Source of the DNA: Strix aluco
Lineage: Eukaryota > Chordata > Aves > Strigiformes > Strigidae
Assembly (NCBI RefSeq): GCF_031877795.1
Contig: NC_133935.1
Span: 49,127,330 to 49,191,329 of the forward strand
Direction: 5' to 3'
Length of the DNA stretch: 64,000 nt
The position numbers and the translations under genes were made by a program. The notes beneath the pieces are model-generated. The model saw only the letters and a list, made by a program, of their open reading frames with translations, did no database searches and was not told the origin of the DNA. Positions 15,211 through 26,350 of the stretch are shown in pieces. How positions within the stretch are numbered: position 1 is the first letter of the stretch; each line of letters starts with the position of its first letter.

Positions 15211-16265
15211 AAAAAAACTGGCTGGATGGCCGGGCCCAAAGAGTTGTGGTGAACGGAGTTAAATCCGGTTGGTGGCTGGTCACGAGTGGTGTCCCCCAGG
15301 GCTCGGTTTTGGGGCCACTCCTGTTTAACATCTTTATTAATGATCTAGATGAGGGGATCGAGTGCACCCTCATTAAGTTTGCAGATGACACCAAGTTGGG
15401 TGGGAGTGTTGATCTGCTCGAGGGTAGGGAGGCTCTGCAGAGAGATCTGGACAGGCTGGAGCGATGGGCTCAGGCCAACTGTAGGAGTTTCAATAAGGCC
15501 AAATGCCGGGTGCTGCACTTGGGCCACAACAACCCCCAGCAGCGCTACAGGCTTGGGGAGGAGTGGCTGGAGAGCTGCCAGTCAGAGAGGGACCTGGGGG
15601 TGTTGACTGACACCCGGCTGAACATGAGCCAGCAGTGTGCCCAGGTGGCCAAGAAGGCCAATGGCATCCTGGCTTGCATCAGAAATAGCGTGGCCAGCAG
15701 GGACAGGGAAGTGATCTTACCCCTGTACTCCGCACTGGTGAGGCTGCACCTCAGTTGCTGTGTTCAGTTTTGGGCCCCTCACTACAAAAAGGACATTGAA
15801 TTACTTGAGTGTGTCCAGAGAAGGGCAACAAAGCTGGTGAAGGGTCTGGAGCACATGTCGTACGAGGAGCAGCTGAGGGAACTGGGGTTGTTTAGTCTGG
15901 AGAAGAGGAGGCTGAGGGGAGACCTCATCGCCCTCTACAACTACCTGAAAGGAGGTTGCAGAGAACTCGGGATGAGTCTCTTTAACCAAGTAACAAGTGA
16001 TAGTACAAAAGGTGATGGCCTCAAGTTGCACCAGGCAGGTTTAGACTGGATATTAGGAAGTATTTCTTTACAGAACAGGTTGTTAGGCATTGGAATGGGC
16101 TGCCCAGGGCAGTGGTGGAGTCCCCATCCCTGGAGGTGTTTAAGAGTCTGGCTGACATAGCGCTGAAGGATATGGTGTACTTGAGAACTGTCAATGTCAG
16201 CTTAATGGCTGGACTGGATGATCTACAAAGGTCTTTTCCGACCCTGATGATTCTGTGATTCTGTG
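15211..16265 (+). mobile_element. CR1 LINE, 5'-truncated copy A
   Basis: A chicken-repeat-1 retrotransposon fragment, inserted in intron 1 antisense to RAP1. The 5' break is at an A-run where similarity to copy B (46.5-48.4 kb) begins. The 3' end is two perfect ATTCTGTG octamers at 16,250-16,265, the diagnostic CR1 terminus, with no poly-A tail. A complete CR1 is about 4.5 kb, so most of the element is missing, including ORF1, the endonuclease and the first half of the reverse transcriptase. Severe 5' truncation is usual for CR1 insertion. Confidence 0.96.
15213..16160 (+). pseudogene. CR1 ORF2 fragment: reverse transcriptase C-terminal half
   Basis: An open frame of about 315 codons covering the second half of the CR1 reverse transcriptase. 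It starts inside the element (KNWLDGRAQ), passes the conserved [14 protein letters not shown] segment and reaches the catalytic FADD motif at 15,378-15,389. It then runs through the long thumb/C-terminal region rich in [19 protein letters not shown] sequence. There is no promoter or natural start codon; the frame begins at the truncation point. Near 16,035 one base is missing relative to the usual CR1 frame. The last residues are therefore read out of frame (HQAGLD and onward), while the ordinary C-terminal motif ([19 protein letters not shown]) sits in another frame downstream. It is not a host gene. Confidence 0.93.
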
Positions 16266-19200
16266 AACTGCACAACTTAACTATCAGTATTGTCTGGGTT
16301 CTGACGTAGTCCAAGTACTGCTCGGTGTACTAACTTCATCTCAAGTAAAAAATATTGACCCTACATGAAACCTTTAGAAAAAACAGAAGTAGCTGGTCTG
16401 GCCCTGCAACTACTGAAAACACTTTGATTTCAGTAGTGCTGAAATGCCACACCTAGCAATGTATGGGTCCTCCTTCTGTCTCCTGTACCTCCCCTCTTGA
16501 ACTCCACACAGGTAACTCACACATATTTGCAGTCTGTCTTTAACACAGATGCGGTGGTACTCTTTTTCCTTCTTCCTGCCACATGAAGAATGCTTTTAAG
16601 AAACTTCCCTTCATTGCAGACATGAAAAAAATTGAACACACAGCTAGTTAGGTTGCTGAAATAGAGGCTATGAGTGGAAAAAATAGGACAACTTCAAAAG
16701 CTAGGACAACTAATACAGAGAAACAAAAAGAAACAGTTGCAGGTACTATCTGTATTCACAAATTATTTTAGATTAACGGAAGAGGGGGCTAGCCAACATA
16801 CGTTATTTGGGCAACAGATAGCAAATTCATTTATGAAAAAACTTCCACCGTCTAATTTCACATAAAATTATGAAGTAAGCCACAGTAAAGGAAATATTGT
16901 TAAATTACGTCTTTTCGTTTAATCCAGATTACCTACTGAAACCAAGATTTAATAATGTTATAATTAAAGCAATAGAAATATCCACCTCAATGTCAACAAA
17001 TTTTGATGCAAAGAGCACATTCTCCTCAGAGTTTCTGTGGAAAAAGACAAGAATTGTAACTACAGATCCTTACTTCAAGTTTGTCTTCAGTTATGAAAAT
17101 AAACTGTTCTCCTGTTCCAGTTCTTCAATACTGTCCAGAAATTTAATGATATAAAGTTTCTCACAGCTCTACGATTAGAATTACATTGAAAATTATTTCA
17201 TGAGTAACAGTGGCACACAATATTCTTTTTGCAGAGGACCTGGTCAAGTCATTCAGATTTAGCACACCTTCCTGTGTTGCAACAGCTGCAGGAATGATAC
17301 AAAGTGATCTAAGAAACTAAGGGTTCCCTGAAGAGAATCTCAGGCTGGAGAGAAACACGAGATGCTGCCTCTCTGCCTCAGGATGCAAACACCAGTCCGT
17401 TGGAAGGGCTAGGCTGTCCCACTCCTGCACTACGGTCTGGCCTTCCTCTCTTGGCCAGGAAGAAACTAACCATGTGTACTGTAATTGGCAGTCTCTTTTC
17501 ATAGTTGCATAGCAGGGGTTTACTTCAAATAACATCAAGTCCTTAGATTAATAACTAGAAAGCCAAGTGGGACAGTGTACAAGATATTGTCTAATGCATC
17601 TTCTTCCTAGTTCAACTCTAAAAGTTCCTTTAACTCTGCTACACAGATTCCTGTAGGGTTTTAACTTCCACTCTACTGCTTCAGTAGAAAAAATTACTAT
17701 TAAAACACTGCTCTTGAAAAAAGAGCATCCTGAATAGCTAGAGGGCCCCCAAATCATTTTATATTTCAAAAGTTGCCGAATAGGCAGATTTCCAACCTGG
17801 CATCTACAGCCTTCCTCCCTTTCCTTGCTGCTAGAGAGGAACATGTCAGGAGCTCACAACAGCATACATAAACAGGCACGCACAGTAAAAAAAACCCTTT
17901 TTATTTTTAGCTGTCCAGTGTTTCTTTAGGCATTCTAAAGCTCAAGAGATGAGAGCTTCAAGCCAGAACCTAATGCCGCTTTTGAAGGTAGTCTCATTCA
18001 ACTGCTCCACGAACAGTTTGTGCCAGTAGACAAGGTCTTTGACTTTCTCCAAATAGTGCTTGCCTACTACAAGCAAACTGCATTAGCTGCATCAGAATAT
18101 TGCTTCTACTACGCCTGTCCCACTTGGTTTTCTCATGGCTGACAGGCCCTAAGGAGAAAGCGATACATTAGATGCTTTAAGTGAGATACTACAGCTCTAC
18201 TGCAGGCAACTGCTGAACAACTTTGAAAACAGGTCCCCTATTAACAGCGTTCAAGTAACAAAAAAAAAAAACCCTTCCTTTTTCCCTGCTTTATGCAAGA
18301 AGAATAGAAACAGACCATCTTAACCACATCTGAGCAGGAAAACAAAGTTTGCCTTTGAATAGGAAGGTGTAGTAACTGTAGATACTCCTTTAATCTCTCT
18401 GAACAAGGAGGCTGTCTAAAATATCCCTCTACCTGACCTAGATGCAACAGAACACAGCAGAAGCCTGCCCCAACTCAGCAGGGATTCAACGCACCGGCAT
18501 TACACACTGCACTTCGGTCTGCTTTTGTATTTGTTCTGAGGTGAAAGAGTGGCAGTGCTTGCAACCACAAGCTAAACATGAACTTCTGTTGCACAGGGTA
18601 TGCTTAGTGACCTCTTTGCCAAAAGAACTGTTTTGATTAAATCTCACAACTTGAGCATACCCTGAAGAACACTCTCAACCATCAGTTAGGTATCTGAAAT
18701 TCATCTAAGCGTTACTTAGATGGGTCAACTCATAAAGGATCCATCCATCCTCTTACCATACACCCAAGGACAACAGAGTGCCTATTTTTACGTATAAGAT
18801 ATTCCTACCCTCTGAGCAGCGAGCAGAGCTCCACAGATGACAGGACTGGCACTACAGCAGTAAGCATCAACTACTCAAGTACTTCTGTGACTCCTTCATT
18901 TCCCACATCCCAGATGACAGGTGGACAACTGGTTTAGTTCCCAGTCACATTTACTAACTGTTAGGTCACAAGCTACAGTGTAGTCTTCAGCACACTTCCT
19001 TCCTCAGCCACGCAAGTAATTTCTTTCTCCTTTTGTAGGCCCTCACCTAGATTCCCATCTGTTTGCCTCTGCTCCAGAAAGGCTCTCAATTAAAGACAGT
19101 CAGTTTTACTCTGCAAAACTGGCACAGCACAAAGAGAACTGTCATGGCTCACTTCAGATTTATTTCTGATGAACTGTCCTGCAGCAGAGCTTCAGAACAA

Positions 19201-20925
19201 AATAGCACAATTTTAATTCCACTCAGAAAACTTATATGGTGCACGTATGTAGTAATAGAAGCAAGACACACAGTTACAGACAGTAAGTGACTATTGTTTT
19301 TCTTTCCCCCCATATACAAGTTCTGGTTTAACACTTATAGTCTTTCAACTCTGTGTTGCAGATTATTTCACCCCCAGGCAGACAGGTGCTCCAAGTACGA
19401 TCAGCTTTGCTGCAAAAAAGATACACGACATTTATATTGTACAGTGCAACTCAGAACTCAGTTCTTTAGCTACTGACAATCATAAAGCTTTACACTACAG
19501 TTGCAAGTTGAACTTGAAGTACTTCATACCACTAGAAAAAGCATCCCTGAAAATATGCAGGTACCAAGGAATAAAAAGTTAGAAAGTTTACTTGCAAAGC
19601 CTTTGATGTGAGCAGCCAAGGTAACCTTCACTATTCACTCAGCTCATTTTTTAGCTAGAATGAAGTCTACAGACTTCGAGCAAGAGTCAAAAAAGATGTG
19701 ATAAATAAAGTGAAAACACCTGCCTGTAGCAAGTTTGGGGGTTTTGCTTTTGGTCCCCCACCAAAAGCCTGCAATTTTAGCACCATGAGAAACAGTCATC
19801 CAAAAGATAATTTGATTAATTTTTCAAGTTTTCTATAGAGGAGAAAAGAGACTCTTTCCAAAGGGAAACGCATTTGGTTTTAAATGGTTACTATATAAGA
19901 TGATGTGATTGCTTCTTTGCCTTTTAATTATAATTTGTTAAAAAAGAGTTTCATCTCTTTTTTAAAACAGTAATTTCAATGTATATTTTACTGTGAAGGA
20001 GTACTGAAAAGTCTTTGTCATACACTATCTACACATTGGGGCAAGATGTAGCTGCTACATGCTGGAAATAAATTACACTAATCAAAATATCTAAATGCAA
20101 GAACACACACACGACCTGTGCAATTTTCAAGCTGGGCATCTCTGAAATACCCTCTCTCTTGGAATTGTACTACCTTACTATCACACCCTACAACGATACA
20201 GAAAAAGACTTTTTGTTTTACCCTGAACAACACAACCCATCCCTTTAAGACAGAAATGGGAGTAAAAGCACACCGATCTTTCTTTGCAGGAAACCTTGGT
20301 TTATTATTCTCTTTTTCTAAGCCGAGGTCAGAGCAAAAACACTCGGATTTCGTTTTATTTTCCCCTCTGCAAACTTTGCTTTCCTTCCACCGCTTCTTCA
20401 CCAACACACACAGAAGGGAGCGAGGTTTCTCAGGCTTATTAGACGGATTTGGCGCAGGAAGTGTCAGTCAAATTCTTCCATTTGCTTTGACACGGGTGGT
20501 GGTGGGGGTGTTCAGACAAGATAAACATCCCCGTCACCCCCTTTCCCTTTTTATTTTATGATAAGCAGGAGGGGAACTGGCTGGCCACGACGCTGCCTGC
20601 CTGTCCCACTCCGAGGCTACCCCAGGCACAAGCGCCAGCGGTCGGCGGGCTGCCCGGCTGGCCGCGCCCGGCCTGTCCCCCCCGCCTCGCCCCCACACAC
20701 CGGCCGGAAAGAGCGAGCAGCTTCTCTCCGACGGCCGGACTAGGTGGGGCTCCGGCTCGGACTTCCCGCTGACAACGACGGCGGCAGCCGGGGACCGTCC
20801 CCTTCCCCGCCCGCGGCAGGGCCGAGCCGGGCGTCACCCGCCCCTCCCCACAGCCGGCCGGGCCCCACGTCGCGGCCCCGAGCCGCGGGGTTACAACTTT
20901 CCGCTTCCGCTCCAACTTCTGCTCC

Positions 20926-20970
20926 GGGGACCGGCGGGGGCGGGGGGGGGGGAGGGGGGGCGGGTGGCGG
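20926..20970 (+). repeat. Long G runs, G-quadruplex candidate
   Basis: Four or more runs of 3-10 G separated by one to three bases on the plus strand, the template strand for RAP1. It lies in the first 400 bases of intron 1. A similar cluster is at 21,676-21,710, upstream of exon 1. Confidence 0.6.
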
Positions 20971-21097
20971 CGAAGGGCAGGGCCGGGCCCTCGGCCCGGC
21001 TGGCAGCGGCTGCCCCTCAGCGCCCCACTCTCTCCCCCACCCCCCTGCGGTGTCCCCCCGCCGCTGAGGCCGGACGAGGCGGCGGCTCCCAGTTCCT

Positions 21098-21110
21098 CCT
21101 CCGCCATGTT
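21098..21110 (-). promoter_or_regulatory. YY1-like motif AACATGGCGG
   Basis: On the minus strand, AAACATGGCGGAGG fits the YY1 core (ATGGCGG) and is also a good Kozak context for an ATG at 21,107. It lies about 200 bases inside intron 1 from the presumed donor. It may be a promoter element or an alternative start region. Confidence 0.3.
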
Positions 21111-21305
21111 TCAGGCTCGTGCCCCTTCCCTCACATCGCGCCGCTCCCCGCCGCCGCTCCTCTGCCGCCACCCCCCCCGCAGCCGCCGCCGCCCCCACCG
21201 GCCCGTCCCCGCCCCACCGCGCCGCGCCACCTGTACCAGACACGCCGCTCCCCTCCCCGCCGCCACAGCGACCCGGCCCGCTCCGCGCTCCCCGCCACGA
21301 CCTAC

Positions 21306-21420
21306 CGGACAGCGCCTCCGCTCCCCGCCGACCGCTGCCGCCTCGCCGGCCGAGCCCGCTGCGCTCCCTCTCGCTGCCTGTGCCGGGGCGCGGCTTGGGG
21401 CCGTCGCCGTGACGCCGCAC
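21306..21420 (-). other. RAP1B: Probable noncoding first exon of RAP1
   Basis: On the minus strand a GC-rich segment ends in GCGCTGTCCG followed by GTAGGTCG, an acceptable splice donor in the right place and direction to join the acceptor at 2306. The 3' limit (21,306) comes from this donor. The 5' limit is a guess, placed so that the GC boxes and the NRF1-like site fall just upstream. Spliced to exon 2 it would form an entirely untranslated leader before the ATG at 2277. Other donors in the island cannot be excluded. Confidence 0.5.
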
Positions 21421-21436
21421 GCCCAGCCTCGCTCTG

Positions 21437-21460
21437 GCGCGGCGGGGGCGGGGGCGGCGC
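21437..21460. promoter_or_regulatory. GC-box cluster
   Basis: Overlapping GGGGCGGGG-type sequences, the binding motif of SP/KLF factors, lie just upstream of the presumed RAP1 start site. In a CpG island such matches are expected often, so the call rests on position. Confidence 0.4.
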
Positions 21461-21494
21461 GGAGGGGAGGGGTGACCTCGCCGCTACGCTCCCC

Positions 21495-21506
21495 CTGCGC
21501 AGGCGC
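21495..21506. promoter_or_regulatory. NRF1-like site
   Basis: CTGCGCAGGCGC closely fits the NRF1 half-site pair (YGCGCA.GCGC). It lies about 75 bases upstream of the presumed exon 1 on the minus strand, a usual spacing in CpG-island promoters. This is a motif match only. Confidence 0.4.
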
Positions 21507-21900
21507 GCGGCGCCGCGCGGCCGCCCCTCCCCCATTTCCCCCCTGCCCGCCCCGCCCCGCTCGCCCGGGCCCATGGCGGTGCGGCCGCCTGGGCGGGGAG
21601 GGGCGGCCTCGCCTCCGCGGGGCGCTGGCACCCGCGCATCGCCCCCCCGGCACGCGCCGCCGGCGCGGAGCGGCTGGTGGCGGGGGGGGAGCGGGGGTGG
21701 GAAGGGACGGCCGCCGCTTTACCGGCGTTGCCCTCGCTGGGGCGGGCCGGGCCGCCCGCCGTGCGGCTCCGCGGCCTCCCCCGGCCTGCCCCCAGCCTGC
21801 CGCCACCGCCTCCGGTGGCAGCGAGCTAGCCAGGGAGGGAGGCAGGGAGGCAGGGAAGCAGGCCGGCCTGTCCCCCCGGGCCCGGGGTGTGTGGGGGCCG

Positions 21901-22852
21901 GGGCCCTCGTTCACATGCTCCTGCTTTGGGTTTGGGAGATGTTTATTCGGGGATGGAGCACGAGCAAAATGGGCTATTTCAGGGGCTGGAAAAGCGTGTT
22001 GGAGCTGGAGTCCAGAGCCCAGGCTTGCCTTGCAGTACCCAGCCTGTGGTCTGTACCCTGTCTCCTGTCAGATGTTCCCAAAGACACCTCGTGCTCCATA
22101 GCAGCGTGTCTGTCGGCATAATGCAAGTCCTCTCCCCGAGTTTTTGCTGGGGTAACACAAGTCCCTCTCTCCCCAAGTTGTTGTTGGGATAGCACAAGTC
22201 CCTCTCCCCAAGTTGTCGCTCAAGTAGGAGCCATAGGTTATAGCTCAAAGATGGATCAAAAGCACAGTCTGGTTGCTTTAAGTTAATTTAGAGCATTGAG
22301 AGCTGGAAAAGTAAATGTCGGGACAGTGTTTCTTACTTTTCTAAAAGGGTTTTGAGATCCATTGGTGAAAGGTGTCTCAGAAATGCAACATACTACTGTT
22401 TTTACATGGATTATTACATCTCTGGATGTGAACAGCCTATCATTAGTCCTGCTGATACACAGCAGGATGCCCACTGCCTGCAAATAATTACAGTATTTCT
22501 TAGCCTTTCTCTTATTTAAGTCCTCAATAATGTAAGTCATGTTTTTTCTGAGTGTCACTAATATTTTCCAGTTAACAAAGGGTTTAACTGACAAGGGTTA
22601 AAAATAAATGAGCATTTATGTTTCTAGGAAACACTTAGTAAGCAAATAGTTAAGTGGTACATTCAGATAAAACTTTTGCTCAGAGGAAGTCCGCAGCAGA
22701 GTGTAAAACTGACAGGAAGTTGCAGTGAGGCTTCTGGCAAGGAGAGTGGGTGTGGAGGAAGCACAGGCTTTCTGTTTGTATCACAGAGATAGAAAAGGGA
22801 TAAAAAAAAAGAGATTACATTTCCCCAAGTTGCATGATGGAGCGTTCCTTGC
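21901..22852. other. CpG island shore and upstream flank
   Basis: Base composition falls from GC-rich to AT-rich. Apart from the tandem repeat and two ETS-type GGAAGT motifs I see nothing. Plus-strand open frames running out of the island end here and have no domain. Confidence 0.6.
22125..22225. repeat. Three-copy tandem repeat, 34-37 bp unit
   Basis: Three imperfect copies begin AAGTCC at 22,125, 22,159 and 22,196. Each has a CTCTCCCC core followed by AAGTTGTTGTTGGG-like sequence. The array sits on the outer shore of the CpG island, about 0.8 kb upstream of presumed exon 1. It could be length-variable; no function is evident. Confidence 0.85.
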
Positions 22853-22960
22853 TATAAATGTTTGGAGACCATATATCTTTCAATGAATGTGTGGGGATGC
22901 TAGAGCTCAGAGCAAACGGAGTCAGAGAATGACCGGGGAAATGAACTGCCTTTGGTAAGA
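22853..22960 (+). promoter_or_regulatory. Hypothetical TATA box, ATG and splice donor
   Basis: TATAAAT at 22,853-22,859 is followed 70 bases later by an ATG (22,929) with A at -3. That ATG opens eight codons (MTGEMNCL) plus two bases before TTG|GTAAGA at 22,955. Two GGAAGT ETS-type sites lie upstream at 22,685 and 22,715. The spacing suits a TATA-type first exon pointing away from RAP1, perhaps for a noncoding RNA. No downstream exon is recognisable, and each motif is common by chance. Confidence 0.2.
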
Positions 22961-25900
22961 GAAGCTTCATCTAGATTCAAGGCATCCAGAAAGTGACGCA
23001 TTTAAAAAATATTTCTCTTTTAGAGTGTTGCTCCCAAATCCCAAACGTCATAAAATCTCTTCCACAGTCCAGACAAATCTCTTGGTGTTTTACAGCTTAA
23101 ACCCTTGTGCAGTACTTTGATAATGAATCCCTGTAAATGACAGATAATGCAAGAGAGTTCAGGTTATGAGGAACCAAGCACATAGAAACCAGTCCTTTCT
23201 CAGCGGGGCATCCTATGCAGGGCAAAAATCACTAATGAGAGATGTCAAAATAGATAAAATACAGCCTCTCAAGTAAAAACCATAAGAGCATCTCATGCAA
23301 TTATTAAATGTATAGCGTGTTTACTCACTGGATAGAAAAACATTTCTGTTTCTTTAGTCTTTTCTGTCAGCAGATATTATTATCAGCACCCAGAAATGTT
23401 CAGAGGAAAAGAACAAACAGAAAGATATAGCCTCTGCCCTCACAAATTTCTTCAGTGAACTAGATTAATCACAAATAACAAGCAGCGTTCCGGGAACAGA
23501 TGTGTGTCATTACCGTAATAATATTTTAGAGTGTGCCTTTAATTGCCCTGTGTTTTATAGGCAGTGGGGCAAATACTGCTCTTTGCTGTATTTGCCTTTG
23601 GGAGTCTGAGTGAGTCTCCCGTGAGCAGATCTTGGCGTTCTGAGTTTCATACAGCGGAATCTGGAACTCAGTATTTTAAAAGAAGTGTATATACACGTAT
23701 ATATGCATATGGTTTACTTAATATAGACATGCTTGGAGATTGATCACTGTAACTAGAAGAAATAGGCAATTAGGATCCATTCTGAGCAAGAGATGGAGTG
23801 TTCCCTTTTCCCAGCTCTCTTGGCCACATACTTTGAATATCAGTCGGGTCCTTAAGTTTGGATTTTCCTATGAATCATCTAGCTAATCCTCAGTGCAATT
23901 CTTAAACCAGCTTTACTCATATCAGTGTGACTGGCGAATAGAAATTGGTGTGCTTGTTAAGCATACTCACCCGGTACTTCACAGGGCTTGCTCCGCTCAG
24001 CTTGCTAAGCATTTCACATGTGCTTGAGCCGCTTGCTGATGGTCGTGCAAGCAACTGTGCCAGTGTGGAGGTGCCCCTATGATGGAGCAACTCCCCAGAG
24101 AACCGGGAATAAGGAAGAAATGGAGGAGGTAGAGCCAAAGTGCTGTTGTGCTGAATAGAAACAACACAGATGCATCAGCTATCCTTAGTGGGCCTGCCTG
24201 TGCCCAGCATCGATCTGGAGTTTTGAAGAAAGGAGGTCAATTACCCAGCCACCTGCTCACCTAATGAGAAAACAGGAGAGACTTGCTTATGCCCATAACC
24301 TTAATGACAAATAGACCTTTCCAAAGCACTGTACCACTTGTCCTTTGGGTTGTAACTTCTGTCTCCTAATTTACCAGTTGCCTGCCTGTACTTCAAAAAC
24401 CTCTTATTTCAATGAATTAGCTGGAGCTAGTTCAGCCTGCTCATCACTAACACATTGAGCTGTCTGATAATGTCATGGCTGTTGTGAGCAACAGTCACAA
24501 GAGAACATAGAAGATCACCCCTGATGGAAGAGGAGGAGCAAAATACTGGCACATCTTGTTAAAAAGTTCTGTGAAATTAGTGGGGGGAAAGGGGGAGTTG
24601 ATAGATTATTTGGGGAAAACAAAGGAATATTTTTTTAAACAATGCTTTAATAAAAGCTTGGCAGGATGGCCTTTGGTCACCTCCATATAATTTTCTCAAC
24701 TTTGCCTGCATTGTTTTCACTGGGGCTGCATGGGTGTTGGAGCGAAGAATGTGGCTCTATGTGTACTGCAGTTTCATTACTGCTGAAATACAGCCATCTC
24801 CGGGACAGAATGCAGAGCTGGCTTGTGCCAGCAAACTCTGAAGTTTAATGGGCATGTGGTGCCAGGGAATGCTGTGCTGGCTGCATGCCAACTAGCTGTG
24901 AACTTTTCTAGAAATTTGTCCTGAAGGGAGAAGAAATGTCATTTGGTTAATCTAGGAGGATGCTTTGCTTTAAGAGAGGAAGCAAAGTTCTTGTCTTTTC
25001 TAGTGAATGGACTGAAAGGGTCGATTCTTAGCTCTGAAAGTCAGTTGTTCCAGCAAGAGAGTGTTTACTAGATCAGAACGTGCTTTGGATCGTGAAAGCA
25101 ATAAGGAGACATCATCTCCAGCACTAAAGAAAAATGTTGGTTTTGAGACATAGGTGCGTGAGATATCTTTATCATTCTTTATCCTTCAACATGATTTTTG
25201 TTTGGTATTTCTCCATACTTGGAAGATTTAGTCATGCAGAGTGGGAACACCTGCCTGCCTGAATCGCTCCCAGAGACATGTCTTCCCCTGCAAACTCAAT
25301 GCAATTTCTCTGTGTCTTCATGTCTGTTGATATGGCTTCGACCTGAGATTTTTACACTGATAATTATCAATTCTACTAGTTCATCATCTTCACTTCTGAC
25401 GTAGCTTCCATTATGCAGTTCTGCATCTTAACTTCTCTTCATTGCAACTTCTTGATGTATTGCCATTTACTAATCACAGTTGTTTAAACATGGGTTTATT
25501 CACAAGCTTGACTGAAACTTAACACCAAGACTTCTTTTTTTTTTTTTTCCCCCAAGTCTTTTTCACTTTCCATATGTTTATCTCATTGTTGAGGAAAACC
25601 CTCAGTTACTTCTCAGCTCCTCTTCCTCCTCCAAACTATCTTGAATTAATGCTTTTTCCTATCTCTTAGGAATATTCCATGACTCTTCCAATTTATATGC
25701 CAATATCTCTCACTGGGTGAACCCTTTTCACTGCCATTGGCCCAAATCCTACTATTTATTCATATAATATAGCCCTCCCTGTATCTTGTGATTTGTCTCC
25801 CTCCCTACCCCATGGTAACTGCTTTGAGGAGCAAAATTTGCCTTTGTTTTTCCAAGCTGGGTAGGAACAGACAACTGACACTACTGCAATTTAAATTGTA

Positions 25901-26316
25901 AATGTCAGCATTTATTTACAGGGGTCTCATTTTTTAGTCTATTTTCTCCTGTCTTTGAGAGACTACTTTTGTATCACTGTAGTTACTTCAAATAAAGCAA
26001 GGAATAGATGTTTCACAACATGGTTGTTGTGAAAGCACAGTACAAGTGCAGAGAGATTCAAGAAAATGCCCTGAGCTCTGGAATTTAACTCTTAAAAATA
26101 AGGATTAATTTGGTAAAAGGAAAAGCCTACTTTATTTTATCCTGTGTTGAAAAGATCTTTCAAATTGCACTGGACAACCAGCTGATCAGATAAGGAACAA
26201 GATTGTCACAGCAAGGTAAGTGTTTTAAAAGAGTGAATGAAGAATAATGTATCCAATTGGAACTAGAGAGGGAATGTAATTACCTGGAGCAGAATCTGTC
26301 CAGGATACAGGCAAGC

Positions 26317-26319
<3 letters not shown>

Positions 26320-26347
<28 letters not shown>
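26320..26347. repeat. (TC)n microsatellite
   Basis: About fourteen TC units followed by an A-rich stretch with AAAACAAACC-type decay, in intergenic sequence. Confidence 0.95.

Positions 26348-26350
<3 letters not shown>

Larger units (their letters stand above)
2306..21305 (-). other. RAP1B: RAP1 intron 1, about 19 kb
   Basis: A long first intron between the CpG-island exon 1 donor (CCG|GTAGGT) and the acceptor at 2306. It is AT-rich outside the first 750 bases. Contents that I can name are one antisense CR1 copy (15,211-16,265), a C-run at 12,199-12,219, a smaller C-rich run near 6,868-6,884, an 18-bp palindrome at 7,556-7,573, and a short inverted repeat near 8,320-8,353. Open frames of 60-147 codons here (for example 10,596-10,970, 11,692-12,072 and 20,118-20,561) show no recognisable domain. 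Large first introns often hold enhancers, but nothing here proves one. Confidence 0.7.
20560..21900. promoter_or_regulatory. CpG island promoter of RAP1
   Basis: An abrupt 1.3 kb block of very high G+C with dense CpG, in a window that is otherwise AT-rich. It covers the putative exon 1 and the first 750 bases of intron 1. Such islands mark housekeeping-type TATA-less promoters, which fits a broadly expressed GTPase. It includes GC boxes around 21,437-21,460, an NRF1-like site at 21,495 and G runs near 20,930-20,970 and 21,676-21,710. The island is large enough for divergent transcription, but I see no coding exon on the plus strand within it. Long arginine/proline/alanine-rich open frames here come from base composition. 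Confidence 0.9.

Noticed and set aside
15246..16160. 304-codon open frame as a host gene
   Set aside because: It is a reverse transcriptase fragment of a 5'-truncated CR1 element with its terminal octamers.
20964..22121. 385-codon plus-strand open frame across the CpG island, and overlapping long frames on both strands
   Set aside because: Proline/arginine/alanine-rich translations are open in several frames at once because GC-rich sequence has few stop codons. There is no domain and no splice or start support.
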